Shown: positions 30,928 through 42,559 of the stretch, in pieces
Layout of the letters: each line of letters starts with the position of its first letter
Numbering within the stretch: the stretch's first letter is position 1
NCBI RefSeq assembly: GCF_034190915.1
Contig: NW_026947489.1
Coordinates: 64,046,001 to 64,110,000 of the forward strand
Source: Cavia porcellus
Taxonomy: Eukaryota; Chordata; Mammalia; Rodentia; Caviidae
DNA length: 64,000 nucleotides
Direction: 5' to 3'
Translations under genes and position numbers: made by a program
The notes under the pieces: model-generated
What the model was told of the DNA's origin: nothing
What the model saw: the letters and a program-made list of their open reading frames with translations, nothing else
The model's database searches: none

Positions 30928-31065
30928 ATTTAGACAAGTTCTCACTATATAGTTCAGACTGGCCTTGAACTCACGATGTAGCCCGGGCTCTCTTGGTGAT
31001 CCTCTCTCGCAGAATCCTCCTGCCTTAGCTGGAATTACAGGCGTGCACCACCATGCCCAGCTATA
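30928..31065 (-). repeat. B1 SINE
   Basis: 'tagacaagttctcactatat', 'gttcagactggccttgaact' and 'caggcgtgcaccaccatgcc' are B1 landmarks. An internal rearrangement is present near 30990-31020. Confidence 0.87.
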
Positions 31066-32200
31066 AATGTCTCTAATTCTGAATTTAGAGTCAAAACTCT
31101 GAATTCCAGAGTAGTGACAAATAATGGCAGTGGTGGAGCCATTAGTGTCAGTACAGTTTTTTAAAATCCTACTGATCTAGATATAATTGGTTAGTAAATA
31201 TATTTGTCGTCGTCTTTCTTTTTCTTCTGTTTTTTTTTTCATTTATCTTCTCTGAGTATGGAGAATAAATATTTAGAATCAACATGAAAGGAAAAAAAGC
31301 ACTGACGTGAGAGATGGACGTTTGTCAGCAATAGTACTGAAATAATGAAGCTTTGTTAAATGTATTTGCCACTTATCACATACTTTATTAATAATTTATT
31401 ACGTTATAATTCATCAGCAGATGGTAAAATAGTTTGAGATCTACACATGGAAGATGATCTGGGAATAGGAAATCAATTGAGACATTTGTGCTAGAACATT
31501 ATCATTCCATGAATTGTTCAATGAAATAATTAGAAGTTCAGTCTGAGAAAACCATTTAATTGTTTAAAATTATATATATGAACAGCGACAGAAAACCCAG
31601 TAGCTGGGTTGGAGCGCATATGGTAAGTGCTAATTTGCATAGCTTCTAAAGCTCTGGGATCTGGACTGGAACAGGTCTCAGGCTGGGCGGGCTTCTGCTC
31701 TCTACACCCCAGGATGGTCGCAAGCATCTCTCTCACATCTGTCCCCATGCGTCACACCCAGCGCTACCATCCTATCTCAGTCCCTCATGCCTTCTCCCAC
31801 GGTCTGTAGTAATAATCTCTTAATTGGCCTCTCTTTCTTGGAGCTTTTCCTTTTCTGACTTCTTTGCACAGAGCTCGGATTAATCTTAGTATAATTCTCT
31901 CTCATTATTCTTCACAGCCTCTTAAATGAAATCCAACCTTCTCAGCTAAGCACTCAAAATCCACTGTGAATTCCAGCCTCACTCCCTGTCTGGCTCGAAT
32001 AACTCATACACCCTGACTGCGGATTCGCTCGCACAGAAATAAGCAACATTCTTCTAGCTCAGCCATATTCCTACTTGTTTCCTAATCGCTGGAGAGACCT
32101 TGTGTTCTATCTGCGGCTCTTGGCCCTCTTCTGCCTTATGGTCTTGCCTGAGGTCTTTTGCTTATATCTATCACCACATCCTTGAGTCCCTTCATAAGAA
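31066..32200. other. unique interval, no gene identified
   Basis: AT-rich to mixed, with no recognised feature. The pyrimidine-rich 31690-32190 part may be an old repeat I cannot name. Confidence 0.35.
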
Positions 32201-32202
32201 GA

Positions 32203-32407
32203 ATACCAGAATTCGAGGCCAGCCTGAATTACATAGTGAAACCCTGCCTCAGGAGAAAAAAAAAGTTGACTGGCACACACCTGTAACCCCAGCGTTTGGG
32301 AGGCTGAGAGAGGAAAATTACCACGAGTTTGAAGTTTGGACTACAAAGTGAATTCAAGACCAACCGGAACTCCATAGGGAACCCTATCTCAAAAAGAAAA
32401 AAAAAAT
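32203..32407 (+). repeat. B1 fragment followed by full B1 SINE
   Basis: The B1 tail fragment is 'gaggccagcctgaattacat', 'gtgaaaccctgcctca' (32212-32255). A fuller B1 from 'ctggcacacacctgtaaccc' to 'accctatctcaaaaag' spans 32268-32400. Confidence 0.82.
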
Positions 32408-32409
32408 AC

Positions 32410-33590
32410 TAAAAACACTTTGGTGAGACTCTGGAATCAACTGTTCACGTATGTTACTTGAGCACATTCTCATGCAGCCCTGTGGTGAAGGTATCAGTAC
32501 GGAGCTAGTAAGTGGCAATGTCAGGAGAAAGTCCAGAAGGATCAGCTCTACAAGTCATATATCCTTTTCATATCTCTATCTCCTTGGCAGTTAACATGAT
32601 TCAATCCTTGCCATGGTAGCAGCCCCATGTTATGTTCTGTCAGTGAATAACTTTGTGTGTTAGACCTCAACTGACAAGGTATGATTAAACTATTTATTTT
32701 TTCTTAGACACTTTTTCTCCACATAAATTTAGCTGCTGCCATGTACAATTTTCTTGGTTTTGTTTTTGCTATAGACTGCATTCTGATCAGAAGAGTTCTC
32801 TGGCCAAATTAAACAAGAAAGAAATTTATTGTACATTTGGAAAGATACAGACTAGGTCACTTATTCATAGAAAAAGCTCAAGGTCCAGGCTTTGGAAAAG
32901 GCAGCTCTGAGCAGCCAATGGCAGGCTGCTTGGTGTTGACCCATGAAAAATCAGCTTCGATGTCTTTCTGTCCCTGTCACTGCACCTTAGTTGTATTTCC
33001 AAGAGACACGGGCAAGTGTCTCAACTGTTTTACCCCCTGTCCTGGAGGGGACACCAAGTTCATTCAAACAACACACTCTTAGTCAGGTGAAGGCTGGTTT
33101 CCCAAAGAAAAATGAAGGCCAGAAGATAGGACCCTGGACAAGAAGGCCAGCTTAGGTAGGCGCTTTTGGTAGGTAGTTTTAAGTACTTTCTATGCGCTGG
33201 GAATTACAACTGTTCAAAAAGTAGAATAGGCCTGCTCTGAAGAATGAGGACACATAACTTATAAATAGGAAAAGGAATACAACAGACCAATTAAGGCCGG
33301 CAGTGTAATGTTAGCACTGAACTGAAGGTATGGGAGGTGGGTGCTATGGTAACGAGGATTTGCTTCCTGAAGTCTTGCAGCCGTTTCCCAATGTGCCAGC
33401 ATTTCCATGCTGCTGCCAAAGGGCCTCTTCCCCGTCCAAATCCCGTTCCTCTTGGGAGACAGCTCAAGGACCACTTCCTCAGGAGGCCTCTCAGCAGCCC
33501 TCCCCAAAACTCTGCTTCCGCAGAACTTTCTTTGTGCTCTCTAGGGCACAGAACACTCGCGCCATTTTTATTTCCTTCTGCTCTTTCTCA
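32410..33590. other. unique interval, no gene identified
   Basis: A short MIR-like scrap is possible at 32475-32540 ('gtaagtggcaatgtcagga' style). Frames here lack domains. Confidence 0.35.
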
Positions 33591-33597
33591 TCTCTCC

Positions 33598-33937
33598 TGT
33601 TACGGTTTGTATCTGGATGTCTCCCCGTGCGGTTGTCATGGGGGCAGGCTTCTAGAATTTGTGGTTGATTCATGTCCGGCGCTGGGATGATGGGTGTGGC
33701 CTACATACAGCATAAGGGACAGAAAAACCTTCTCTTGTGCTCTTCCCTTTGTGCTCTTGTGTTTTTGCTGTCTTCTGCCGCTGTCAGCTGTTGCCCTCTG
33801 CCACATGCCACCCGCCTTACAGCCAGCTGATTGTGACCGAAACCTCCACAAACTATGAGCTAAATAACCCTTTCCCTCTTTGATTTTGGACTTAGGTATT
33901 TTGTCTTAGCAATGAGAGAAAAGTAATCAAGATACTT
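33598..33937 (+). repeat. MST/MLT-like MaLR LTR remnant
   Basis: It begins 'tgttacggtttgtatctgga' and runs through 'gcggttgtcatgggggcag'. It ends in the typical 'tgagctaaataaccctttcc' polyadenylation region and 'ttagcaatgagagaaaagta'. Length and order fit a primate/rodent-shared MaLR LTR; the family is not certain. Confidence 0.6.
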
Positions 33938-33984
33938 TCTCAAAAATAAAGACTTTGTAGCTTTCTTTTTCTTTGCCCCTTTTC

Positions 33985-34430
33985 TATGCTGTGATGATGA
34001 ATTTTCTGTGTCTGTGTAGCTGGACTGTGAGACCCAGTTTTGGGAGTCAAACACCAGCCAAGACAAAGTCAGGAATGTTTAGATGTAATGGTTATACCCT
34101 GTTGCCTTCCAGTACAGGAGATTACCCTTCATTCTGTGGCTGGGTTTCTTCTAATCTATTGACACACAAAGCAAGCACCAAGGTTTCCCGAGGAGGAAGT
34201 CATGTTCTCCAGGCTGCTGCCTGAGGGCCTCAACCCCAGCCTGCGATGCAGTGCAGCCACAGATCCTGACTGGATTTCCAGCCAGGTGGTCCGCACCACC
34301 GGGGGAGGCTAAAGACACACACATCCTTATCAGTTTGCCCCTCCACCAATAAATAAACAAACGAATAAATGAATAAATAATTGAGTAATTCTCTCTAGGT
34401 TTTGTATTTTTTCACAGAGTGAGTGAGGGC
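33985..34430. repeat. old interspersed repeat, family uncertain
   Basis: 'gatgatgaattttctgtgtc', 'gctggactgtgagacccagt' and the AATAAATAAACAA-rich end look like a degraded old LTR or DNA element with an A-rich tail. A unique origin cannot be excluded. Confidence 0.35.
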
Positions 34431-34559
34431 CGGATGTGTACTTGGCTGCTTTAGGTCTTAGGACTGCAGGGTACAAGAGACAAAAATCTCTGTGGTCTTG
34501 AGCTTGTATACTAGAGACTGAAGCAGGTCATGCACAGATACATGAAATGCATGGGATAT

Positions 34560-34725
34560 GAGACAGTGGCCTTAGGGTTACACTGAGCTACAGCTCAGCC
34601 CTTTTTTATTTTTTATTTTGAGACAGGTTCTCATTAAGTCACCTGGGCTGGGCTCAAACTTGTGATCTTCCTGCTCAACCTCCCGAGTGCTGGAATTACA
34701 GGTGTGCAGCAGTACACCCGCCTTG
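34560..34725 (-). repeat. B1 SINE with short ID remnant (B1-dID)
   Basis: 'cactgagctacagctcagcc' is an ID-half remnant. It is followed by 'attttgagacaggttctcat' and a B1 complement ending 'ggtgtgcagcagtacacc'. Confidence 0.78.
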
Positions 34726-35510
34726 GTTTCTGGTTTGATTAGCTCCATAGCTCTAGATAAAATGCTTATGGTCAATTGAGCAGTCCCTTTTAACTCTCTT
34801 CTCACTGCTCACCTCCTGCCACATGGTGCAAAGACTAGAGTTCATCTTGCCAGCTTCCCTTGCAACCTGCCTGTGTATCCTGTCTGGGCAATTAGAAGTA
34901 AAATGAAGCCTGCAAACTCGCTGCGCTGAAGAAAAAAAAGCCTGCACGAGCACACTTTATAAAGCTGCACCTTGTGTTTGGATACCTTTATTGAAATTAA
35001 TAAGTATTACTATCTGCTTCTGATTGGATTTAGCTCAGGTCCTTCCCCAGGAATGAATGACAGTGTGAAAAATACTTCTTTGTTTTTCAGGTTTTTGTGA
35101 CATTGTTTGTGAAGATGGGGATCGTCTTGCTGTCTTTCTATCAATTCACTTCTCTATGAATGTATCACAAATATCACTGAAAAAGTTAAAGTGATGTCAA
35201 TTTACAAATTAAAAAAGAAGCCTTCAAGAGTGAGGAACTTACCCAGAAAAGTTTTTGTTCCCCTACAAAAGAGGATCACAGCTGGGCTTCCCAGTCCCCT
35301 TTTGTCCTGTCTGGAGGGTAGATGTGATAACTGGAGCTGCAGCAGCCGTGTTGAAGTCAGAAACAATCAGCACAAAGACAAAAGGCCAGTATTCTAATGA
35401 CAACACAACAAGGAGAAGCAGAGCCTGGGTCCCTGCTGGCATTTGAGAACAACTGGATTAGCTGCAATCACTACTCATCTCAGATACACAAAATATTAGA
35501 TATATGTAGA
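34726..35510. other. unique interval, no gene identified
   Basis: No recognised repeat or supported exon was seen. Confidence 0.4.
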
Positions 35511-35517
35511 TTTTAAA

Positions 35518-35692
35518 CCAATTCTTCAAGTGGATTCTGTGAACCACCAGGAATTATTACTAGGGACCTGTTAAAAAGGTAAATTCTGACTCCACTTAAA
35601 CTTACAGTCAGAAATTCCAAGGTGGATCCAGCAAGCTGAGGTTTAACACACCTTCCTGGTGACTCTGACACCCACAGAAGTTCCAGAACCAG
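35518..35692 (+). repeat. MER5A-like hAT-Charlie remnant
   Basis: 'ggacctgttaaaaaggtaaa', 'ttctgactcc', 'cagcaagctgaggtttaaca' and 'ccttcctggtgactctgac' reproduce the order of the non-autonomous MER5A/MER20 group. It is ancient and shared across mammals. Confidence 0.7.
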
Positions 35693-36480
35693 CAGGGTGG
35701 CCCTCGTGGAGTTGGAAAGGACCTCCAGAGAAAGGACCTTGTGGGAGCCCCTCTTCTCATGGACAGTGTGCCTCAAAGGGTTCACAGGGCTTCAGTCTCT
35801 TCCTCTCCTTTCCTCCCCTTCTCATCCCTCTCTCCTCTCCACTTCCTGTGCGATGCAAGGTGACCTCACACTGCTTGCTGTCACCATCTAACACACTCTA
35901 CAACTGGGAGCCAGAACAAACTTTTTCCCTGCGCACCTCCGTGGCTCAGGTGTTTGGTTACAGTGGCAGGGAGCTGGCTGACACATTACTGTTTCTGAAC
36001 CTTTTATCAGGTACTCACTGTGCTGCGGGCCTAGCAGGGGCAGCTTGGCTCCAGTGTGCATTCTGACATAACAGTTACACTGGGGTCCCCTTTAGTCTCA
36101 TGCCCCACCGCCCATGCCAGCACTGGCAGGGGAAGAGGCTCAGCTGGACACCTCTCTGAGTTCCTCTGAGAATCACCCTCGGCTGAAGAGCACACACTTG
36201 CCAAGGTGGACACCGGATCACTAGGTCAATGTGACCCTTTGGCGAGAGATCAGTGCGGAACTGTGCCAACTTTCAAGGCAGGTTTGAGAATTCCAAAGGA
36301 AGCTGTGATTGCGTAGGGAGGCCGGGATGATAGGCTCTTTACCCTGGCTTTTGACGCGGTTGAGAGGTGCAGGGAAAGGCTGGGCGCTGGTCAGGCTCGG
36401 TGAGGAGGGGAAGGCCCAGGCTGCCTTGTGGGCAGTAGGATTCCCTGCAGCTGCAGGACAGAAGAGGCCAGGAGCAGGAG
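35693..36480. other. GC-moderate unique interval, no gene identified
   Basis: Open frames on both strands (for example 35659-36066) have no domain. Part could be exon or promoter-proximal DNA for the TATA candidate that follows. Confidence 0.35.
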
Positions 36481-36491
36481 CAGGACTTTGG

Positions 36492-36498
36492 TATAAAA
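36492..36498 (+). promoter_or_regulatory. candidate TATA box
   Basis: GGTATAAAAGC is a consensus TATA box in a GC-rich local setting, preceded by CAGCTGCAGG-type E-box sequence about 40 bases upstream. A transcription start is expected around 36520-36525. Confidence 0.45.
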
Positions 36499-36521
36499 GC
36501 AACAGAGTTCCAAAGAAGGGG

Positions 36522-36750
36522 GATCCCCTTCCCATCGGGCCGCTGCCCTTCCCCGAGGACCACTCCAGCTCGCCGAGGAACCATTCTCATTTCCTCTGCT
36601 GAGCTCGAAACCGGCCACTGGGGTCAAGTGACCAAGACCCAGCAGGAGAAGTGCTGGGCTGCTGAGAGCCAGGAGCGGCCCAGCGCAGGAAGCAAGAAGC
36701 AGGCCGAGGAGCTGGGGCTCTGCGGGGCTGGCGTGAGAAGCTGGGAACAG
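36522..36750 (+). ncRNA. candidate first exon of an unidentified transcript
   Basis: The interval from the TATA-predicted start ends at a strong 5' splice site, GGGAACAG then GTAGGGG (GT at 36751). It is GC-rich, with several CpGs, and has no in-frame ATG-initiated frame of note, so it would be a non-coding RNA exon or a 5' UTR exon. The evidence is positional only: TATA, spacing and donor. No downstream acceptor was identified in the window. Confidence 0.3.
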
Positions 36751-37744
36751 GTAGGGGACTGTGCTGGGACGGAGGTGGCGCTGAGGGAGCAGAGATGGGG
36801 AGATGGAAGCACAGGAGACAGGAAAACATTCGGAAACTAGCATTCCAGAGCTGAGGCTGATGACATGGAGATGGAATGAAAAGCTTCCAGGCTAATGGTG
36901 ACACATTAGTGGGTCTTGATATATTTTCTTTTAATGTCTTTTTTAAAAATTAGAGCGTGTTTGCAGTACGCAGTGTTGGCATTCCTTGTGTGGAGCTGGT
37001 ACATGCATGTGACATGTACCAACATGTACATGTACTTTACTTCCTTTTTCACCCTCTTTCTCTCCCCTACCCCTTCCATCTCTTGATCCCCTTCCCATTT
37101 GAGAAAGGTCTGTCTCATACATCCTGTTCCCTGTTATTTTGCTCTTTATAATCTGAGTTTCTTACATAGCAGAAACCATGTGATATTTCAGCTTGTGTGT
37201 CTGATTTCAGTTAACACTGTGGTCTCAGGTGCATCCATTTGCCTACCAGGACTCAAGTTTATCATTTGTTATGGCAGAGTAGTATTCCGTTGGGTGTAAA
37301 TATCACCTTCTTTATCCATTCATCTATTGATAGATAGATTCCAAGATTTAAGTATTATGAATTATACTGCTATGTATGTGGATATGCATATGTCCCTGTT
37401 ACATGATGTCTTTCGCTCTTTCAGGAAGCTACCTAGAAGGGGAATGACTGGGTCTAGTGGAATTTCTAATTCTAGTTTTTTGAGGAACCACTGATTTTCC
37501 AGTGGTTGCACTAGTTTACATTTCCATCAATAATCTAGAAGAATTTCCTTTCCTCACAGCTTTTCTAGCATTTGTCATTATTTGATTTCTTGATGATGGC
37601 CATTCTTTCTGGGTAAAGTGGAATCTTAATGTTTTAATTTGCATTTCTCTAATGACCAGCAATGTCGCACATTCCTTCATGTATTCATTGGCCATTTGTG
37701 CTTCTTCTTCTTCTGTGACATGTCTATTCATTTCACGTGCTTAT

Positions 37745-37861
37745 TTTTTTTTTTTTTTTTTTTTGTCTTTTTCCTTTTTATCGGTACCGGGGATTGAACT
37801 CACGACTGCCTGCTTGCAAGGCAGGTGCTTATGCCACTGAGCTAAACCTCCAGCCCCTAAT
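37745..37861 (-). repeat. young ID SINE nested in L1
   Basis: ID complement with a 20-plus T-run. The flanks GTGCTTAT match at 37737-37744 and 37862-37869. Confidence 0.92.
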
Positions 37862-37874
37862 GTGCTTATATTTT

Positions 37875-37968
37875 AATTTTGATTTTTTTTTTTGTATTTG
37901 GAATCGAACTCAGGACCTTGCACTTGCCAGGCAGGCACAGTGCCATTGAGCTGTATCCCCACCCCCTT
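37875..37968 (-). repeat. older ID SINE nested in L1
   Basis: 'gtatttggaatcgaactcag', 'cacttgccaggcaggcacag' and 'ccattgagctgtatcccc' are ID landmarks. It is diverged relative to the adjacent copy. Confidence 0.87.
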
Positions 37969-37982
37969 GATTGAGGCTTTAT

Positions 37983-38147
37983 TTATTTATTTATTTTTTG
38001 TCTTTTTGAGACAGGGTCTCGCTGTGCAGTTCAGGCTGGCCTTGAGCTCACTTTGTAATCTAGGCTGGTTTTGAACTTGCAGCAATCCTCCTGCCTCAGC
38101 CTCCTGAGTGCTGGGATTACAGGCAGTGAGCCACCACGCCCGGCTGA
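37983..38147 (-). repeat. B1 SINE nested in L1
   Basis: Full B1 complement with internal duplication, 'gtctttttgagacagggtct' to 'gagccaccacgcccggctga'. Confidence 0.93.
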
Positions 38148-38475
38148 GTCTTATTTTTGAGAAGGTATAATTTTTTGAGTTCTTTATGTATTCTAAATAT
38201 TAGTCCTTTATCTGAGGAGAAGCTGGCACATTTTTTTCCCATTCCACAGGTTTTCTTTTCATACTGTTGGTTGTTTCTTTTGCAGTACGGCAGCTTTTTG
38301 ATTTGATATGACCCCCAAATATGTCTTTGATTCTCAGTACCACTGCCTGTGCCACAGAGTTCTGTTCAGAAAGCCTTTGCCTGTGCCTATTTGTTCAAGT
38401 GTTTTACCTATTTTGTTTCCCAGCAGGTTGTTGGAACATTTAGTTCATTGATCCCTTTTGATTTTAGCTTTGTAC

Positions 38476-38795
38476 ATGGCGAGAGACATGGGTTCTTAAA
38501 AATTCCCCAAGGAGGAAATTTATGAAGACACACAAAAAAGAAACAAATTGATAACAATACTGTAAATTTAAAAATGAAAAACTATCCCAGAATCCCAGGT
38601 TCTTTCTCCTAGTTGCATCATTATTTGATTGGACTGTGAAACTCTGTATGATTTCCTTTAGAATATACGTGTGCAAAAACAGGGGAAAGAGTGGGCTCCT
38701 ATCACCACCAGCCCCACCAGGTCCCCTGACCCCAGGGTGAAGGGGCTGTATCTAACCAGAAAAGCAAAACATCACCCCCAAACACAGAAGAATGA
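38476..38795. other. unique interval, no gene seen
   Basis: No recognised features. Confidence 0.4.
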
Positions 38796-38799
38796 CTCT

Positions 38800-39155
38800 C
38801 TTCTAGGGACTGTGACAATTATGTTTGATTGTGTCACTGAATTGGGAGGCCTCAAGGGGATTGGTTGGATACACTTCTGGGTGTGACTGGGCGGGTCCTG
38901 GAGGCATGGCCTTAAGTACCAGACATGGTCCCTCATCCCTAGCTCTTGGGCACTGTTCCCCTGCTCTGCTCTGCTTCCTGCTTGGCATGAGCTAAGCAGC
39001 TTGTTCCACTGCTGTCTTCCGCCACGTTGTTTCTGCCGCGGAGCCAGCCAACCATGGAGTGAATCCTCTGACACCGTGAGCCAAATGAACTCTCCTCCTT
39101 TAAATTGTAGGTGTTGGGTATTCTGTCCCAACAGTGAGAACGCTGACTAATACTG
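38800..39155 (+). repeat. LTR-like repeat of MaLR type
   Basis: 'gtgtcactgaattgggaggc', 'gtgtgactgggcgggtcctg', 'ccatggagtgaatcctctga', 'gtgagccaaatgaactctcc' and 'cccaacagtgagaacgctga' have the layout of a MaLR LTR 3' half. Exact family uncertain. Confidence 0.55.
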
Positions 39156-41230
39156 GGCCACTATTGGGATGAGAGGTGGAGAGGCCAAAAAGGACTCTTG
39201 CCATAATTTTAGTGCTTGCTTTTTTACACAGAGAACATTGCTCATGTAACTAAAAATGTCACCAGGAAAAATACTTCACTATATTTTTCACTGACTCTTA
39301 ACTTTTATTTATCACATGTTAATCTCTTCCTGATCTTCTTTCCAGCCTTGCATGGAATTGTCTGTTTTAATTAATCTTCCATCCTTATGTCAAAGTAATG
39401 TCCCTCAAAAGTTTGCATAGAGACTTCCAGGTATTTTGCCACCAAAATCTGTTTTTTGGCTTCCTTGGTCACAGCTGCAACTTGCCGGGTGACACCACTT
39501 GGGCCCTCCCACCTCAAGGTCTGTTTCTTATTTCTGCCCTCCTCCCTTCCTCCCAGCTGACAGGACCAGGGCCTCTCCTGGCTTCCACCGCGTTGTGTCT
39601 GAGGGACAGATGCATTTCAGAGAAGCCACCGTCTGCCTGAGCACTGGTAAAACTCACCACCTGGGCAGTCAGTTACCGGCCTCCAACAGAGCCAGTCACA
39701 GAACCGTCACCTAGGCCAGACGTCTCTCAAAACAGGCCCGACATCCCTAGCAGAAGGGATGCTTTCAGTCAAAATCCAACAGTTAAGCCAAAAACAGAAT
39801 TTCCAAATAGAATTGTATTTTCTAAAACTCATAGTTCACTAAGAAGACAACAAAAGGAGACAGGTTTCAGTTTAGAATTGATAAATGGAAGACCGTCTTT
39901 AAAATATAGATCATATATTGAAAAAGATTATTAGCGATTGCCTTTCCTGGAAATTTTCAAAAAAGAGCATAGAGGATTGTTGTTCTTAAATGATGTTGCT
40001 GTGGAGCACCTTGGAGGCAAAAATCGAAAAGAAAATACTCTTCTGAATTTCCTGTGTTTTTATTTACTGTTTCTGACAACGCTCACCTCAGCACTCTTTA
40101 CCTTTAGCTCATCGTGATGTGGCAGACATTCTGAAGGTGACAGGGAGGTGAAAGAGAGTCATGATATCTGAGATCATTTTACCTTGGGAATTGAGAAGAA
40201 ATTATTTCAGCCTGTCAGTCTGCTAACTGAGCAATTAATGAAGCAGGTGGTATAATTCAATCTTTAAGTTATTTCTAGAATCTTAATGAATTAGTCAATC
40301 CATTCTTGAAAAGAAAAAAAAAAAAACCTTAAGGAAAATAGTTACCCCACCCCCGCAAAGAAATCCTGTAAAGCTGTGATTTCTATCTGAAGACCACATT
40401 GATCAGAATACAACAGAGATGTTCCCTCCTCCACACTGCAACGTGATGTCCAAGTCTCCCTCAGAATCTAACACCCGTGACAGTTTTAAAAAGTGTCTTG
40501 TCTGTGGTGAGCAGTGATTTGGAAATCCCATCGAATAAATGCAACCGGCATACATCGCGTGATTTACAACAGCTTTTTGACAATTCAGATCCTTTCTTGA
40601 GTGTCATCCTGCCACGTGACAGGTGCTGGATCCTCTGGGTCAGGGGCAGCTGAGGTCTGGGGACTTAAACAGCGCCACCGCAGGGGCAGGCGTGTCTGGC
40701 TGGTCTGCCTGACTCCTCTGCCTGTCTCTGGCTCACGCTGGCCTAGGCCCTCTTGACACGTGCGCTCTCTTACCTTCTCCCTGCCGCACTCCTGAGTGGA
40801 GGTGGGTGGGGAGGCAGCCCCAGCCCCTGCGCCAGTCCCTGTGACTCTCGGGGCAGGGAAGGAATCTTACCTCTCCGCTCACCACACCCTGGCTTAAGGA
40901 GCTGTCTCAAGGCCACCTCTGTCCACCTGCTGGGACACGCAAGCCAAACATTTCTTTTGAGGCCTCACCCTACTGGGTGAGAGGGACCATGGACCTGCTC
41001 TGACTTGGGAATGCACCCCAGAAGCCTCTATCTTTGGATTCCCAATACCCCTGGGGAAGCTGGGGAAAGTTCCAGAATCCTTCCTTAGGGACACACTGGG
41101 TCCAAACCTTCTTTCTTCTGATTCTCTCTTCATGTTCCAGGTCCAAGTAGTCTCAGAGGCGGCATTTAGATCACCCAAATTGTTTATGCTCTCAGATTGC
41201 CAAAGTTTGGGCTTATCACATTCAAAAAGT
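39156..41230. other. repeat-poor interval, no gene identified
   Basis: About 2 kb without SINEs. The 40090-40300 part is AT-rich, with 'gagcaattaatgaagcaggt' homeodomain-type content. The 40600-41180 part is GC-richer, with short frames on both strands and no domain. Confidence 0.4.
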
Positions 41231-41234
41231 CTTT

Positions 41235-41395
41235 ACTGCTGGGCATGATGGTACACATCTCTAGCCCTGGCTGCTCAGGAGGCTGAGACAGGAGGATCAC
41301 AAGTTTGCGGACAGTCTAGGCAATTTATCATCAGCTTGTTTCAGAATAAAAAGGGTTGGGGAGGGGTCAAAATTTGCCTGGTATCAATCCGCAAT
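41235..41395 (+). repeat. B1-dID composite SINE
   Basis: 'ctgggcatgatggtacacat', 'gaggctgagacaggaggatc' and the ID scrap 'gcctggtatcaatcc' are present. The tail is replaced by the CG/TG tract. Confidence 0.75.
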
Positions 41396-41397
41396 GC

Positions 41398-41454
<57 letters not shown>
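41396..41454. repeat. (CG)n-(TG)n alternating purine-pyrimidine tract
   Basis: About eight CG units are followed by about 21 TG units. Uninterrupted alternation for nearly 60 bases gives strong Z-DNA potential, and unmutated CG runs of this length are unusual in methylated mammalian DNA. Confidence 0.97.
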
Positions 41455-41455
<1 letters not shown>

Positions 41456-41459
41456 AGGG

Positions 41460-42450
41460 TGTATGTGGGCGGGTGTTTTTCTACCTTCTCCAGGTAATGT
41501 CCACCTTTAAATGGAGCTATACAGTAAATTCCAGAAAATTAGAAAGGTGTCCGTTAGTCTATCCAAGTGTGACAAGTCTACACTGCAGTGAAAGAAATTC
41601 CGTGGGGTGAGACTGTCAGAAGACGGAGATTCAGGCTGGAGCCAGGCCTGAGAAGCCCAGCCTTGACCCGCAGGTCCGCAGGTCAGCAGGGCGGCACTTC
41701 CTGGCTTCTTGCCCACCCCCAGGCCGCCTCTGCCCTTCTGCACCCGCAAAACCCTCCCGAGAAAGGGGATCCACTGCTCTGCTCCGGCTTGGGGCTTGGA
41801 GTCGGGGCCTCAGTCTCTCCTGGATCTTGGGAGGTCTGTCGGTGCAGGCTGGCTTCCCACATTCCTTCAGATTGGAAAACTGGGAAGAAAAAGTAGAAAT
41901 AAATGAATCTCCCCTACCTTGGAAATTAGTTCTTTCAACAGATTGTGTTAGCACTTGAAATCACTGCTTTAACTACTGAAGTTGATTAAATTAGCAGCTT
42001 TGTATTTTGCCAAGATTTTTATAGGCTTTTCCCCCGTTCTCAACAAATTAAAACCTGGCTCGCAGGGGGGTGTAGTAGACTGGAGACATTTTTCCTCCTG
42101 TCGCTGGATGCTGATGTAGCAAGCTTTTGACAGTTTTTAAAAAGAAAAATTTAATTCTTGATTACTACTCTTTATGTATCTTATACCAGGACTACAATAC
42201 TATAGAGGTGTGTGGGAGGAAAACTGATATCACACTGAAGAGTTTAACAAATATTTGTAATATAGAGTCTTTAATTGCTTCATAGAAATCTATTATAACA
42301 AATAGTTATTGTATTTCAGAGCTAATGCTAGATGTTCAGTAATATGTTAATGAACTGAATAAACAAATTTCATGACATAAATGTCAGATGCAGTGCAAAC
42401 TAGATTTAAAACATTTTTAATTCAAATATATTTTATCATAAAATATAATA
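41460..42450. other. unique interval, no gene identified
   Basis: The GC-rich part 41590-41900 has overlapping frames (102 and 107 codons) without domains. From 41950 it is AT-rich. Confidence 0.4.
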
Positions 42451-42456
42451 ACTGCA

Positions 42457-42558
42457 GGGGCTGGGGATTTAGCTCAGTGGCATAAGCGCCTGTTTGGCAA
42501 GCGTGAGGTTGTGAGTTCGAACCCCAGTACAAAAAAAAATTTATATATATATATATAA
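42457..42558 (+). repeat. ID SINE with (TA)n tail
   Basis: 'ggggctggggatttagctca' to 'gagttcgaaccccagtac', with an A-run passing into TA units. The flanks AATAACTGC and AACAACTGC suggest a target duplication. Confidence 0.92.
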
Positions 42559-42559
42559 A

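Larger units (their letters stand above)
37190..38475 (-). mobile_element. L1 fragment (ORF2 3' half), interrupted by three SINEs
   Basis: The minus strand encodes the recognisable ORF2 C-terminal region. At 37731-37516 the frame contains MANEYMKECATLLVIREMQI, the conserved 'MANKHMKKC...REMQIKT' zone of L1 ORF2. Antisense landmarks such as 'gatggccattctttctgggt' and 'gcatttctctaatgaccag' agree. Beyond the SINE insertions the L1 resumes at 38150 ('gttctttatgtattctaaat', 'tagtcctttatctgagg') to about 38475. It is 5'-truncated and mutated, with no complete ORF2. Confidence 0.85.

Noticed and set aside
37516..37731. Short minus-strand gene with a recognisable conserved C-terminal motif
   Set aside because: The motif is the L1 ORF2 C-terminal region in a truncated, SINE-interrupted L1, not a host gene.
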